The position numbers and the translations under genes were made by a program. Shown here piece after piece: positions 50,310-59,914 of a stretch of DNA of 64,000 nucleotides. How positions within the stretch are numbered: position 1 is the stretch's first letter; each line of letters opens with the position of its first letter. The notes beneath the pieces are model-generated. The model did no database searches and had not been told where the DNA came from. It was given only the letters and a program-made list of their open reading frames with translations. Origin of the DNA: Chloroflexota bacterium (GTDB lineage Bacteria; Chloroflexota; Limnocylindria; P2-11E); contig DAIDAP010000030.1 of NCBI GenBank assembly GCA_027310565.1, positions 83,074-147,073 of the forward strand. Reading direction: 5' to 3'.

Positions 50310-50665
50310 GGCTCCTCCTCGATGAGCAGCACGCCCCGGCGGTCGCGAGGCGTCTCCGGGAGCCCCGTTACGATGTCGTGGCCGTCGCCGAGCGCGAGGA
50401 CCTGCGCGGCCGCGCGGACGCCGATGTGTTCGCCGCCGCGAAGGCCGAGGGGCGGGTCCTCGTGACGGAGAACGTACGCGACTACGCGGGTCTGGTGAGG
50501 CGGGCCGCCGATCTCGGGGGATCGCACGCCGGCGTGATCTTCACCGCCGCGTCGCGATACCCGCGCGCGACGGACGCACGTGAGCGGCTCGTCGACGTGC
50601 TCGCGCGACTCCTCGACGAGCATCGGGACGACGACGCGCTGCCCGACGTCGTCCTCTGGCTCTGA
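50306..50665 (+). CDS. DUF5615 PIN-like toxin
   Basis: LLLDEQHAPAVARRLREPRYDVVAVAE...LRGRADADVFAAAKAEGRVLVTENVRDYAGL; 4-nt overlap with antitoxin. Confidence 0.88.
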   Translation: MRLLLDEQHAPAVARRLREPRYDVVAVAEREDLRGRADADVFAAAKAEGRVLVTENVRDYAGLVRRAADLGGSHAGVIFTAASRYPRATDARERLVDVLARLLDEHRDDDALPDVVLWL

Positions 50666-50693
50666 AGACGACGCGCCACCTAGACTGTTCAGA

Positions 50694-51413
50694 GTGAAGG
50701 TCGCTCTGCTCCGCTACCCGGGGACGTGGAGCGAGCGCGACTTCCAGCACGCGTTCTCGCTCGTGCCCGGCGTCGAGACGGAGATCGTCTGGCACGAGGA
50801 CGCGGGCGACCTGGCCCGCTTCGACGCCGCGATCGTCCCCGGCGGCTTCTCGTACGGCGACTACGTGCGTGCGGGCGCGATCGCGCGACTCTCGCCCGCG
50901 ACGAAGTCGCTGTGCCGCTTCGCCGAGGAGGGCAGACCGGTGCTCGGCTCGTGCAACGGGTTCCAGATCCTCTGCGAGGCGGGGCTCCTCCCCGGCGCGC
51001 TGCTGCGCAACGCCGGCCTCGAGTACCGCTGCGACTGGGTGCACGTGCGTGTCGAGAGCGACCGGACGCCCTGGACGCGGGGCCTCGGCGGCCAAGTGCT
51101 GCGCATGCCGATCGGCCACGGCGAGGGGCAGTGGGTCGCCGACGCGGAGACCGTCGCGATGGTCGAGGCGGAGGGCCGCGTCGTCTTCCGCTACACCGAC
51201 GAGCGCGGCGCCGCGACGCTCGAGGCGAACCCGAACGGCTCGGTCGCGAACATCGCGGGTGTACGGAGCGCGGCCGGGAACGTCGTGGGGCTCATGCCGC
51301 ACCCCGAGCGCTGCGTCGAGGCGCTCCTCGGCGGCACCGACGGGTATCGGGTCCTCGCCAATCTGCTCCCGGAACCGGTCGGCACGGGACCCGCGTTGTA
51401 TATGGAGAGGTAG
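50694..51413 (+). CDS. purQ: FGAM synthase glutaminase subunit
   Basis: VKVALLRYPGTWSERDFQHA, VPGGFSYGDYVRAGAIA, VLGSCNGFQILCEAGLLPGAL. Confidence 0.96.
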   Translation: MKVALLRYPGTWSERDFQHAFSLVPGVETEIVWHEDAGDLARFDAAIVPGGFSYGDYVRAGAIARLSPATKSLCRFAEEGRPVLGSCNGFQILCEAGLLPGALLRNAGLEYRCDWVHVRVESDRTPWTRGLGGQVLRMPIGHGEGQWVADAETVAMVEAEGRVVFRYTDERGAATLEANPNGSVANIAGVRSAAGNVVGLMPHPERCVEALLGGTDGYRVLANLLPEPVGTGPALYMER

Positions 51414-51422
51414 AGAAGAGAG

Positions 51423-52274
51423 ATGGACCTCTTCGAACGGCAGGCCCAGCTCCAGTCGCTCTTCCAGCGGAGCCCGGTCGACGCCGCCTACGCGCAGGGG
51501 ACGGCCGCCGGACGGCGGCTTGCCGGCGCCTACAGCGACCTCGACGTCGGGCTGCTGCTCCTCGAGAAGATCCGCCCGAGCGAGTTCTTCGACTACCAGG
51601 TGTACTTCGTGAGCGAGCTCAGCAAGGCGCTCGAGACGCAGGGCCTGGATGTGCTCATCCTGAACCAGGCCTCGCTCCTCCAGCGCGCGCAGGTCATCCG
51701 CTCGTGGAACGTGCTCTACCAGCGTGACGCCAGGCGCCGCGTGGAGTGGGAGACGCGTGCCGTGATGGAGTACCTCGAGTTCCAGAAGTACGACGACCTG
51801 CAGAGCAAGGCGCTCGCCGAGCGCACCAAGAGCGACCGCTTCGCGATCGACGGCGAGTACGTCCGCGCCCGGCTCGGACGCCTGCGCGAGTACACGCAGC
51901 TGCTGGCCGACCTCCGGCCGATCGAGCACGCGAAGTTCCGCTCCGACCCGAAGCTCTACGGGCTCGCCCAGTGGTACCTCCAGCAGGCGGTCGAGCTGCT
52001 GTTCGGCACGGGCGCCTATCTCGTGATGGCCCTGGCCCTCCCCAAGCCCGAGGCGTATCACGACATACTGGATGCCGTGGCGGGGCGAGGGATCATCGAG
52101 CGGCCGCTGGCGTACCGGCTGGAGCACCTCGCCAACCTGCGCAACCTGCTCGCGTACGACCGCGAGCAGACGGACATCGACGACGTCTACGGCCAGATCC
52201 AGACACGCGTCCCCGACCTGCGTGCCTTCGCCGACCAGGTCGAGCGGTTCGTGGGGGCAGGCGAGGACGCATGA
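51423..52274 (+). CDS. Fused minimal nucleotidyltransferase (MntA-like) + HEPN (HepT-like) protein
   Basis: N-term GTAAGRRLAGAYSDLDVGLLL and LDVLILN; C-term HepT-like LGRLREYTQLLADLRP...YLQQAVELLFGTGAYLV...LRNLLAY; 4-nt overlap with purL. Confidence 0.85.
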   Translation: MDLFERQAQLQSLFQRSPVDAAYAQGTAAGRRLAGAYSDLDVGLLLLEKIRPSEFFDYQVYFVSELSKALETQGLDVLILNQASLLQRAQVIRSWNVLYQRDARRRVEWETRAVMEYLEFQKYDDLQSKALAERTKSDRFAIDGEYVRARLGRLREYTQLLADLRPIEHAKFRSDPKLYGLAQWYLQQAVELLFGTGAYLVMALALPKPEAYHDILDAVAGRGIIERPLAYRLEHLANLRNLLAYDREQTDIDDVYGQIQTRVPDLRAFADQVERFVGAGEDA

Positions 52275-54517
52275 GTCCGTCCCCGATGGTGACGGGGACG
52301 ATGACGGCGAAGCCTGACCTTCCGCGCGAGGCCGGACTCACACCCTTCGAGGCCGAACGCGTCCGTGCCCTCGCCGGCCGCGAGCCGAATCCCCTGGAGT
52401 GGGCGATGTTCGGCGCGATGTGGAGCGAGCACTGCGCCTACAAGCACAGCCGGCCGCTGCTGCGGTCGCTGCCCTCGCGGGGGCCCCGCGTCGCGGTGGG
52501 TCCGGGCGAGAACGCCGGCGCGGTCGACCTGGGGGACGGGCTGCTCTGCGTGTTCAAGGTCGAGAGCCACAACCATCCCTCCGCCGTGGAGCCGAACCAG
52601 GGCGCGGCCACGGGGGTCGGCGGGATCCTGCGCGACGTGTTCGCGATGGGCGCGCGGCCCGTCGCTCTGCTGAACGCGCTCTTCTTCGGCGATCCGTCCG
52701 AGGCGCGCACCCGCCGCTACGTCTCGGGCGTGGTCGGCGGGATCGGCTCGTACGGCAACTGCGTCGGCATCCCCGACGTGGCCGGCCACGTGTCGTTCGA
52801 GCCCTGCTACGCCGGGAACCCGCTGGTGAACGCGATGTGCGTCGGCCTCGTGCGCCGGGAGCGGCTGCGCTTCGCCAACTCGGCGCGGCCGGGGAGCGCG
52901 GTGTACCTCGTCGGCTCCGACACCGGGCGCGACGGCATCGCCGGCGCGTCGCTCCTCGCGTCGTTCGAGCTCGGCGAGGGCGGCGAGGAGCACCGGCCGT
53001 CGGTGCAGGTCGGCAACCCGTTCCTGGAGAAGCTGCTGATGGAGGCGACGCTCGAGCTCGTCGAGCGGGACGCCGCCGAGGCGATCCAGGACCTCGGCGC
53101 CGCCGGGCTCACCTGCGCCACGAGCGAGGTCGCCGCGAGGAGCCGCGCCGGCATGCGCATCGACGTCGAGACGGTCCCGCGGCGTGCGCAGGGTATGACG
53201 CCCTACGAGGTCATGCTGAGCGAGTCGCAGGAGCGGATGCTCGTCGTCGCGCGGCCCGGGCGCGAGCGCGACGTCGAGGACGTCTTCCGCCGCTGGGAGC
53301 TGCACGGCGTCCGCATCGGCACCGTGACCGACGACGGCATGCTCACGGTGACGAGCGCGGGCGAAGTCGTCGCGACGCTGGAGCCGCGGTGGCTCGCCGA
53401 CGACGCTCCGGAGTACGACGTCCGTGCATGGGCCGAGGCGCCCGACCCGGCCGGAGGCGGTGCCGCGGAGCCGACCGTGCGCACGGAGGGCGCTCCGCTC
53501 CAGAAGGTCGGACTCGAGCTGCTGGAGCTGCTCGCCTGCCCCGCGGTCGCCTCGCGGCGCGTCCTCTATCGCACCTACGACCAGATGGTCGGCACGGACA
53601 CGGTGCTCGGGCCGGGCGCGGACGCGGGCGTGCTGCGTATGAAAGGACGGAGGGACGGCGTCGCGGTCTGCATCGACGCGCAGCCGCGCGTCGCCGCGAT
53701 CGACCCGTTCGTCGGGGCGGCGTCGGCGGTCGCGGAGGCGCTGCGGAACCTGGTGTGCGTCGGCGCGACGCCGCTCGCGATCACCGACTGCCTGAACCTG
53801 GGCAACCCCGAGCGCCCGGCGGGCGCGTGGCAGCTCGAGCGCACCGTCGCGGGCGTCAAAGCCGCGTGCGAGGCGCTCGGCGTGCCGGTCGTGTCGGGGA
53901 ACGTGTCGCTCTACAACGCGACGAGGGGCCGGGACATCTGGCCGACCGCGGTCATCGGCGCGGTCGGGCATCTCGCGGACGTCGCGTCGCACATCCCGGT
54001 CACGAGCGGACGGCGGGGCGACGCCGTGCTCCTCGCGGGCAGCGCCGCGGTCTCGCTCGGCGCGTCCGCGTACGGCGCGCGTCTCGGAATGCACGAGGGG
54101 CCCGTCGCGATCGACCTCGCGCTCGAGGCGCGCCTGCACCGCTTCGTCCTCGCGGCGCACGCCGCCGGCCTGGTGCGCGCGGCGCACGACCGCTCCGAGG
54201 GAGGCCTGGCCGTCGCGCTCGCGGAGCTCGCGCTGCGCGACGGCGTCGGCATGCGCGTCACGCTCCCCGCGGTGCGCGGCATCGACCGCCGCGTCGCGCT
54301 CTTCGGCGAGGGCCCCTCCGGCGTCGTGCTCGTCGTGGACCCCGCGCACGCGGACGCGCTGCGCGTGATCGCCGAGGCCGAGGGGGTGCCGCTCTGGACG
54401 CTCGGCGCGATCGGCGGAGATCTCCTCGAGGTGGCGCCGGTGCTGGGCGTGCCGGTCGCCTCGCTCGCCGACGCGCACGGCCACGGGCTCGCCCGTACGC
54501 TGGGCCGGGAGGCATAG
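52271..54517 (+). CDS. purL: FGAM synthase large subunit
   Basis: WAMFGAMWSEHCAYKHSRPLL, FKVESHNHPSAVEPNQGAATGVGGILRD. Confidence 0.97.
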   Translation: MSPSPMVTGTMTAKPDLPREAGLTPFEAERVRALAGREPNPLEWAMFGAMWSEHCAYKHSRPLLRSLPSRGPRVAVGPGENAGAVDLGDGLLCVFKVESHNHPSAVEPNQGAATGVGGILRDVFAMGARPVALLNALFFGDPSEARTRRYVSGVVGGIGSYGNCVGIPDVAGHVSFEPCYAGNPLVNAMCVGLVRRERLRFANSARPGSAVYLVGSDTGRDGIAGASLLASFELGEGGEEHRPSVQVGNPFLEKLLMEATLELVERDAAEAIQDLGAAGLTCATSEVAARSRAGMRIDVETVPRRAQGMTPYEVMLSESQERMLVVARPGRERDVEDVFRRWELHGVRIGTVTDDGMLTVTSAGEVVATLEPRWLADDAPEYDVRAWAEAPDPAGGGAAEPTVRTEGAPLQKVGLELLELLACPAVASRRVLYRTYDQMVGTDTVLGPGADAGVLRMKGRRDGVAVCIDAQPRVAAIDPFVGAASAVAEALRNLVCVGATPLAITDCLNLGNPERPAGAWQLERTVAGVKAACEALGVPVVSGNVSLYNATRGRDIWPTAVIGAVGHLADVASHIPVTSGRRGDAVLLAGSAAVSLGASAYGARLGMHEGPVAIDLALEARLHRFVLAAHAAGLVRAAHDRSEGGLAVALAELALRDGVGMRVTLPAVRGIDRRVALFGEGPSGVVLVVDPAHADALRVIAEAEGVPLWTLGAIGGDLLEVAPVLGVPVASLADAHGHGLARTLGREA

Positions 54518-54519
54518 GG

Positions 54520-55926
54520 ATGTGCGGGGTGTGCGGGATCTGGAGCCCTCCTGCCCGGGCGGCCGAGGATCCGACCGAGGCCGCGCGCCTCATGTTCTTC
54601 TCGCTGTACGCGCTGCAGCACCGCGGGCAGGAGTCCGCGGGCATCGCCGCGACCGACGGCCGCGACCTGCGCGTCGTGCGGCGGATGGGCCTCGTCGGGC
54701 AGGTCTTCAGCGAGCCCGACCTCGGGGTGCTCGGCGGGCGCGCGGCGATGGGTCACACCCGCTACTCGACGACGGGCTCCTCGAAGATCCAGAACGCGCA
54801 GCCGCTCGTGGTGCGCGACGACCGCCTCGGCGAGCTCGCGATCGGCCACAACGGCAACTGCATCAACGCGCGCGAGATCCGCGACGAGCTCGGCGCGCAG
54901 GGCGCGCGCTTCGTCACGTCCTCGGACACCGAGGTCGTCGCGCAGGCGATCGCGAGCGCGCCCGGGGCCTCCTGGGACGACCGGCTGCGCCACGCGCTGC
55001 CGACGCTCGCCGGCGCGTGGTCGCTGGTGATCCTCACGCCGGCCGCGCTCTACGCGGTCCGCGACCCCCTGGGCGTGCGGCCGCTCTCGCTCGGCCGCCG
55101 CGACGGGGCCTGGCTGGTCGCGAGCGAGACGTGCGCGCTCGACACCATCGGCGCGGAGTTCGTCCGCGACGTCGAGCCGGGCGAGGTGCTGCGTATCGAC
55201 GACCGCGGCCCGGAGCGCGTCGCCGACCTCGCCGCGCAGGGGCGGCGCGGCCTGTGCATCTTCGAGCACGTCTATCTCGCCTCGGCGTCGAGCCGCCTGG
55301 GGGGCGTCTCGGTGTACGCGACGCGCGAGCGCATGGGCGAGATCCTCGCCGAGGAGCATCCGGCCCAGGCCGACGCGGTCATCCCCGTGCCCGACAGCGC
55401 GATCCCCGCGGCGGTCGGGTACGCGCGGCGCAGCGGCATCCCGTTCCACGAGGGCCTCATCAAGAACCGCTACATCGGGCGCACGTTCATCCAGCCGTCG
55501 GACGAGCTGCGGAGGCACAACGTGGCGCTCAAGTACAACGCCCTCGGCGACGTGCTCGAGGGCAGGCGGGTCGTCGTCGTGGACGACTCGATCGTGCGCG
55601 GCAACACGAGCGGGCCGATCGTGGACCTCCTGCGGCGCCACGGCGCGCGCGAGGTGCACATGCGGATCTGCTCGCCGCCGATCCGGCACGCGTGCTACTT
55701 CGGCGTGGACATGGCGCGGCGCGGCGAGCTCATCGCGGCTCGCCTCTCGGTCGAGGAGATCCGCCGCCACATCGGCGCGGACACGCTCGGGTACCTCTCG
55801 CTCGAGGGGATGGTGCGCGCGACCGGCGGGACGGCGGACGAGTACTGCAGCGCGTGCTTCACCGGCGAGTACCTCGTGCCGGTGCAGCTCGAGCTCGACA
55901 AGTCGGTCCTGGAGAAGGTGCCGTGA
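54520..55926 (+). CDS. purF: Amidophosphoribosyltransferase
   Basis: MCGVCGIWSP, ALQHRGQESAGIA, VVVVDDSIVRGNTS. Confidence 0.97.
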   Translation: MCGVCGIWSPPARAAEDPTEAARLMFFSLYALQHRGQESAGIAATDGRDLRVVRRMGLVGQVFSEPDLGVLGGRAAMGHTRYSTTGSSKIQNAQPLVVRDDRLGELAIGHNGNCINAREIRDELGAQGARFVTSSDTEVVAQAIASAPGASWDDRLRHALPTLAGAWSLVILTPAALYAVRDPLGVRPLSLGRRDGAWLVASETCALDTIGAEFVRDVEPGEVLRIDDRGPERVADLAAQGRRGLCIFEHVYLASASSRLGGVSVYATRERMGEILAEEHPAQADAVIPVPDSAIPAAVGYARRSGIPFHEGLIKNRYIGRTFIQPSDELRRHNVALKYNALGDVLEGRRVVVVDDSIVRGNTSGPIVDLLRRHGAREVHMRICSPPIRHACYFGVDMARRGELIAARLSVEEIRRHIGADTLGYLSLEGMVRATGGTADEYCSACFTGEYLVPVQLELDKSVLEKVP

Positions 55927-56969
55927 CGCAGGGGCTCACGTACCGAGCGGCCGGCGTCGACCCGGCGCGGGCCGAGGACGCGCTCTCCCGCGTGCGTACG
56001 CGCATCGCGCGGACGAAGCGGCCCGAGGTGATCGGCGACGTCGGCGCCTTCGGCGGCCTGTTCGCGTCGCCCGGCGCCGACAGCGTGCTCGTGGCGACGA
56101 CCGACGGCGTCGGGACCAAGCTCGAGCTCGCGCGCATCCTCGACCGGCACGAGGTCGTGGGAACGGACCTCGTGCACCACTGCGTGAACGACGCGATGGC
56201 GATGGGCGCCGAGCCGCTCTTCTTCCTCGACTACTTCGCGACGAGCCACCTCGACCGCGACGTCTTCGCGCGGGTCGTCGGCGCGATGGCCGACGCCTGC
56301 GCCACGCAGGGCTGCGCGCTGCTCGGCGGCGAGACCGCGGAGATGCCCGGGATGTACGGACCGGACAGCTACGACCTCGCGGGGTTCCTCGTCGGCGCGG
56401 TCCGGCGCGACGCGATCCTCGATCCGCGGAGCGTCCGCGAGGGCGACGTCTGCCTCGGACTGCCCTCGAGCGGGCTGCACACCAACGGGTACGCCCTCGC
56501 GCGCGCCGTGGTCGCGCGCGCCGCGTCGGCGCAGGGTCGCGACCTGCGCGCCGTGCTGGAGACGCCGCGGCACGACCTCGGCGGTGCGTCGCTCGGCGAC
56601 GCGCTGCTGCGGACGCACACCTGCTACCTCGCCTCGTTCCGCGCGCTGCGCGCGGCCGCGACGATCCGGTCGATCGCGCACCTCACCGGGGGCGGCTGGG
56701 AGGGGAACCTGCCGCGGGCGCTGCCGTCCGGCCTCGGCGCGGCGGTCGATCCGGGCGCCTGGGAGGTGCCGGCGCTCTTCCGCGTGCTCGCCGAGCTCGG
56801 CCAGGTGCCGGGTGACGAGCAGTGGGACACCTGGAACATGGGCATCGGCCTCGTCGCGATCATCCCCGAGGCGGACGTGGACGCCGCCGTACGGGCGCTG
56901 CCCGACAGCGTCGTCGTCGGGCGCGTGGAGCGCGCGCGCGGCGATGGGCGCAGAGTGAGGTTCACATGA
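55923..56969 (+). CDS. purM: AIR synthase (GTG start)
   Basis: TYRAAGVDPARAEDAL, TDGVGTKLELA, LLGGETAEMPGMY. Confidence 0.97.
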   Translation: MTQGLTYRAAGVDPARAEDALSRVRTRIARTKRPEVIGDVGAFGGLFASPGADSVLVATTDGVGTKLELARILDRHEVVGTDLVHHCVNDAMAMGAEPLFFLDYFATSHLDRDVFARVVGAMADACATQGCALLGGETAEMPGMYGPDSYDLAGFLVGAVRRDAILDPRSVREGDVCLGLPSSGLHTNGYALARAVVARAASAQGRDLRAVLETPRHDLGGASLGDALLRTHTCYLASFRALRAAATIRSIAHLTGGGWEGNLPRALPSGLGAAVDPGAWEVPALFRVLAELGQVPGDEQWDTWNMGIGLVAIIPEADVDAAVRALPDSVVVGRVERARGDGRRVRFT

Positions 56970-57574
56970 CGCTGCCGGTCGGCGTGCTCGTGTCCGGGCG
57001 AGGCACGAACCTGCAGGCGATCCTCGACGCCTGCGCCGCGGGCGCGCTCGACGCGCGCGTCGTGTTCGTCGGCTCGAACCGCGACGGCGCACCGGCGATG
57101 ATCCGCGCCACCCGCGCCGGGGTGCAGCACGGGACGTTCAGCCTGCGGGGATACCCTTCCCGCGCCGCGGCGCAGGAGGCGATGGCCGACGCGCTGGTCC
57201 GCGCCGGGGCGCAGCTCATCGTCCTCGCCGGCTTCGACCACGTCCTCACGCCCGGCTTCTTCCTGAAGCTGCGGGGCCGCCCGATCATCAACATCCATCC
57301 GGCGCTGCTCCCGCTCTTCGGCGGCAGGGGCATGCTTGGCGACAAGGTGCACGAGGCGGTGCTGAGGGCCGGCGCCACCGAGTCCGGCGTCACCGTGCAC
57401 CGCGTGCACCCCGACACCGTCGACATGGGCGAGGTGATCGTGCAGCGCCGCGTGCCGGTCCATCCGGGCGACGACGTCCCCGCGCTCGCGGCGCGCGTGC
57501 TCGAGGCCGAGCACCAGGCCATCGTCGATGCGATCCGCACCTTCATCCCCGGAGCGGCCGCGCGCACGGCGTAG
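56966..57574 (+). CDS. purN: GAR transformylase
   Basis: GVLVSGRGTNLQAILDAC, INIHPALLPLFGGRGMLG. Confidence 0.96.
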   Translation: MTLPVGVLVSGRGTNLQAILDACAAGALDARVVFVGSNRDGAPAMIRATRAGVQHGTFSLRGYPSRAAAQEAMADALVRAGAQLIVLAGFDHVLTPGFFLKLRGRPIINIHPALLPLFGGRGMLGDKVHEAVLRAGATESGVTVHRVHPDTVDMGEVIVQRRVPVHPGDDVPALAARVLEAEHQAIVDAIRTFIPGAAARTA

Positions 57575-57611
57575 CTGCCCTCGTGGCGCCGGCGCGATCC
57601 GCTGATCGCCG

Positions 57612-58193
57612 TCACGCGCGAAGGATCTCCACCGCCGCCGGAGCGCCTTTCGCGTAGGTCACCCGCACGCCTTCGCCGTAGCCGAACGACGCGCCGTCGA
57701 TCGGGATGCGCAGGCGCTCCATGAGCAGCACGGCGGGCAGGTCGATGATCCCGCCGTGCGAGACGGCGAGGACGAGGTCCTTCTCGCCGACGCGCGCGGC
57801 GATCCGCGCCCACGTCGGGAGCTGCTCCTGGGCGAACCGCTTCGCCTCCTCGTTCTCGCGCAGCAGCCGCGCCCAGTCGGCGAGCGTGCGCATCTCCCCG
57901 AAGAGCGACGCGGCGTGCGTGCCGAGGTCGGGGAGCAGGCCGGGGTCGGCCGCGTCCAGCCGGCCGGCGATGCGCTGCGCGGTCTCCCTCGCGCGGGGCA
58001 GCGGGCTCGCCACGACCAGCGCGTAGCGGGGAGCGGTCTTCGCCAGCCGCTGGCACAGCTCGCGACCGGCGGGCGAGAGCGCGGACCGCTGGTCGTCGAG
58101 CGACGGCCGCTGGGCGTGACGGCGGATGTCGAGCATCGGCATCGCCGCCAGTGTCGCAGCCCGGCGTCCCCGGAGCGCCCTGCCGCCCGCCAC
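57612..58193 (-). CDS. Histidine phosphatase family protein
   Basis: LDIRRHAQRPSLDDQRSALSPAGRELCQRLA, ASPLPRARETAQRI. Confidence 0.85.
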   Translation of the reverse strand: MAGGRALRGRRAATLAAMPMLDIRRHAQRPSLDDQRSALSPAGRELCQRLAKTAPRYALVVASPLPRARETAQRIAGRLDAADPGLLPDLGTHAASLFGEMRTLADWARLLRENEEAKRFAQEQLPTWARIAARVGEKDLVLAVSHGGIIDLPAVLLMERLRIPIDGASFGYGEGVRVTYAKGAPAAVEILRA

Positions 58194-58273
58194 GTCCGGG
58201 CGTCCGCCCAGACGTGGGCGCTCGCCCGCTCGGCGGCCGAGACGGGCACGCGCTTTGCTAGGCTTCCTGCGAA

Positions 58274-59338
58274 ATGCGCGTCCTCATCACCGGCATCACG
58301 GGGATGGCCGGCAGCCACCTCGCCGAGTACATCCAGGCCGAGCATCCGCAGGTCGCCGTCTACGGGACGTTCCGCTGGCGCTCGCGCATGGAGAACCTCG
58401 AGCCGCTGCGCCGCGCCGGCAGGGTCGACCTCGTCGAGGGCCGCTACAGCGACGGCCAGGCGCTGCGCGACGAGGCGAAGCGGGGGCGGGTCACGCTCCT
58501 GTACTGCGAGCTGACCGACGCGGGCGCCGTCGAGCACCTCGTCGCCGCCGTGCAGCCGGATCGCATCTTCCATCTCGCCGCCCAGTCGTTCGTGCAGGAG
58601 TCGTTCGACGAGCCGGCGTCCACGTTCCACATCAACGTGCAGTCCCAGATCAACCTCATGGAGGCGATCCGCCGCCACGGCACGCAGACGCGGATGCACG
58701 TCGCGGGTTCGAGCGAGGAGTACGGCCTCGTCCACCCCGACGAGGTGCCGATGAAGGAGACCAACCCGCTGCGGCCCCTCTCGCCCTACGCGGTGAGCAA
58801 GGTCGCTCAGGACAAGCTCGCCTGGCAGTACTTCAAGTCGTACGGGCTGCATCTCGTGGTGACGCGCGGCTTCAACCACACCGGACCCCGCCGCGGCCAC
58901 GTCTTCTTCGACAGCACGTTCGCCAAGCAGATCGCCGAGATCGAGGCGGGGCTGCTCCCGCCGGTCGTCAAGCACGGCGACCTCACCACCAAGCGCGATC
59001 TCTCCGACGTGCGCGACATCGTCCGCGCGTACTGGCTGGCGCTCGAGAGCGCCGAGCCGGGCGAGTCCTACAACGTCGGCAGCGGGAGGACGCACACGAT
59101 CGGCGAGATGCTCGACATCCTGCTGTCGTTCGCGCAGGTGAAGATCCGCAAGGAGGAGGACCCGGCGCGCCTGCGGCCGAGCGACGTCCCGATCCTCTGG
59201 GCGGACCCGTCGAAGTTCCGGGCGGCGACCGGCTGGGAGCCGCGCATCCCGTTCGAAAAGACGCTCCGCGACGTTCTGGATTACTGGAGAGAGCGCGTGC
59301 GGGCCGAGGGCGGCCAGCAGGCACGCGCGGGGGTGTAG
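58274..59338 (+). CDS. gmd: GDP-mannose 4,6-dehydratase-like
   Basis: MRVLITGITGMAGSHLAEYI; SPYAVSKVAQD; GFNHTGPRRG. Confidence 0.88.
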   Translation: MRVLITGITGMAGSHLAEYIQAEHPQVAVYGTFRWRSRMENLEPLRRAGRVDLVEGRYSDGQALRDEAKRGRVTLLYCELTDAGAVEHLVAAVQPDRIFHLAAQSFVQESFDEPASTFHINVQSQINLMEAIRRHGTQTRMHVAGSSEEYGLVHPDEVPMKETNPLRPLSPYAVSKVAQDKLAWQYFKSYGLHLVVTRGFNHTGPRRGHVFFDSTFAKQIAEIEAGLLPPVVKHGDLTTKRDLSDVRDIVRAYWLALESAEPGESYNVGSGRTHTIGEMLDILLSFAQVKIRKEEDPARLRPSDVPILWADPSKFRAATGWEPRIPFEKTLRDVLDYWRERVRAEGGQQARAGV

Positions 59339-59341
59339 TCG

Positions 59342-59881
59342 ATGCCGGATATCGGTGGCCTGTGGACCGCGTTCGTCAACAACCCGATCGTGCAGCTCGG
59401 GGTGCGCTTCTCGGCGCTGTACATCGTCGCGCTGTACCTCGCGATGGTCTTCTGGACCGTCCGCGACGCCCAGCAGCGGACCGAGAACGCGATCATGCCG
59501 TACCTCGCGGGGCTGCTCGTGGTGGTGCTGAACGTGCTCGGGCTCTTCATCTACCTCATCGTCCGCCCCGGCGACACCCTCGCCGAGGCGTACGAGCGCC
59601 AGCTCGCCGAGGAGAGCCTCCTCGCGGAGGCCGAGCAGCGCGTCGTGTGCCCGACCTGCCGCGAGCGGGTGCAGGAGGATTACGTCCTCTGTCCCACCTG
59701 CCGGACGAAGCTGAAGCGCGTCTGCCCCTCCTGCGGGAAGCTCGTCCGTCCGGAATGGAACATCTGCCCGTACTGCGCCAAAGACTTCGACGAGCGCGAT
59801 TGGACGGTGCACCCGGGCGGCAAGGCCGCGGCCGCCGGGAGCCGCGACGCGCGCGACGCGACGGAGCAGCTCCCGACGTAG
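59342..59881 (+). CDS. Membrane protein with double zinc ribbon
   Basis: Two TM segments then CPTCRERVQEDYVLCPTC ... CPSCGKLVRPEWNICPYC. Confidence 0.85.
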   Translation: MPDIGGLWTAFVNNPIVQLGVRFSALYIVALYLAMVFWTVRDAQQRTENAIMPYLAGLLVVVLNVLGLFIYLIVRPGDTLAEAYERQLAEESLLAEAEQRVVCPTCRERVQEDYVLCPTCRTKLKRVCPSCGKLVRPEWNICPYCAKDFDERDWTVHPGGKAAAAGSRDARDATEQLPT

Positions 59882-59914
59882 GTCGCGGCGCAAGCCCCCG
59901 CCGTACTCCTCTAT

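Noticed and set aside
52399-55926. 1175-aa plus-strand ORF
   Set aside because: Its first part is out-of-frame purL; only the C-terminal part (from 54520) is real (PurF)
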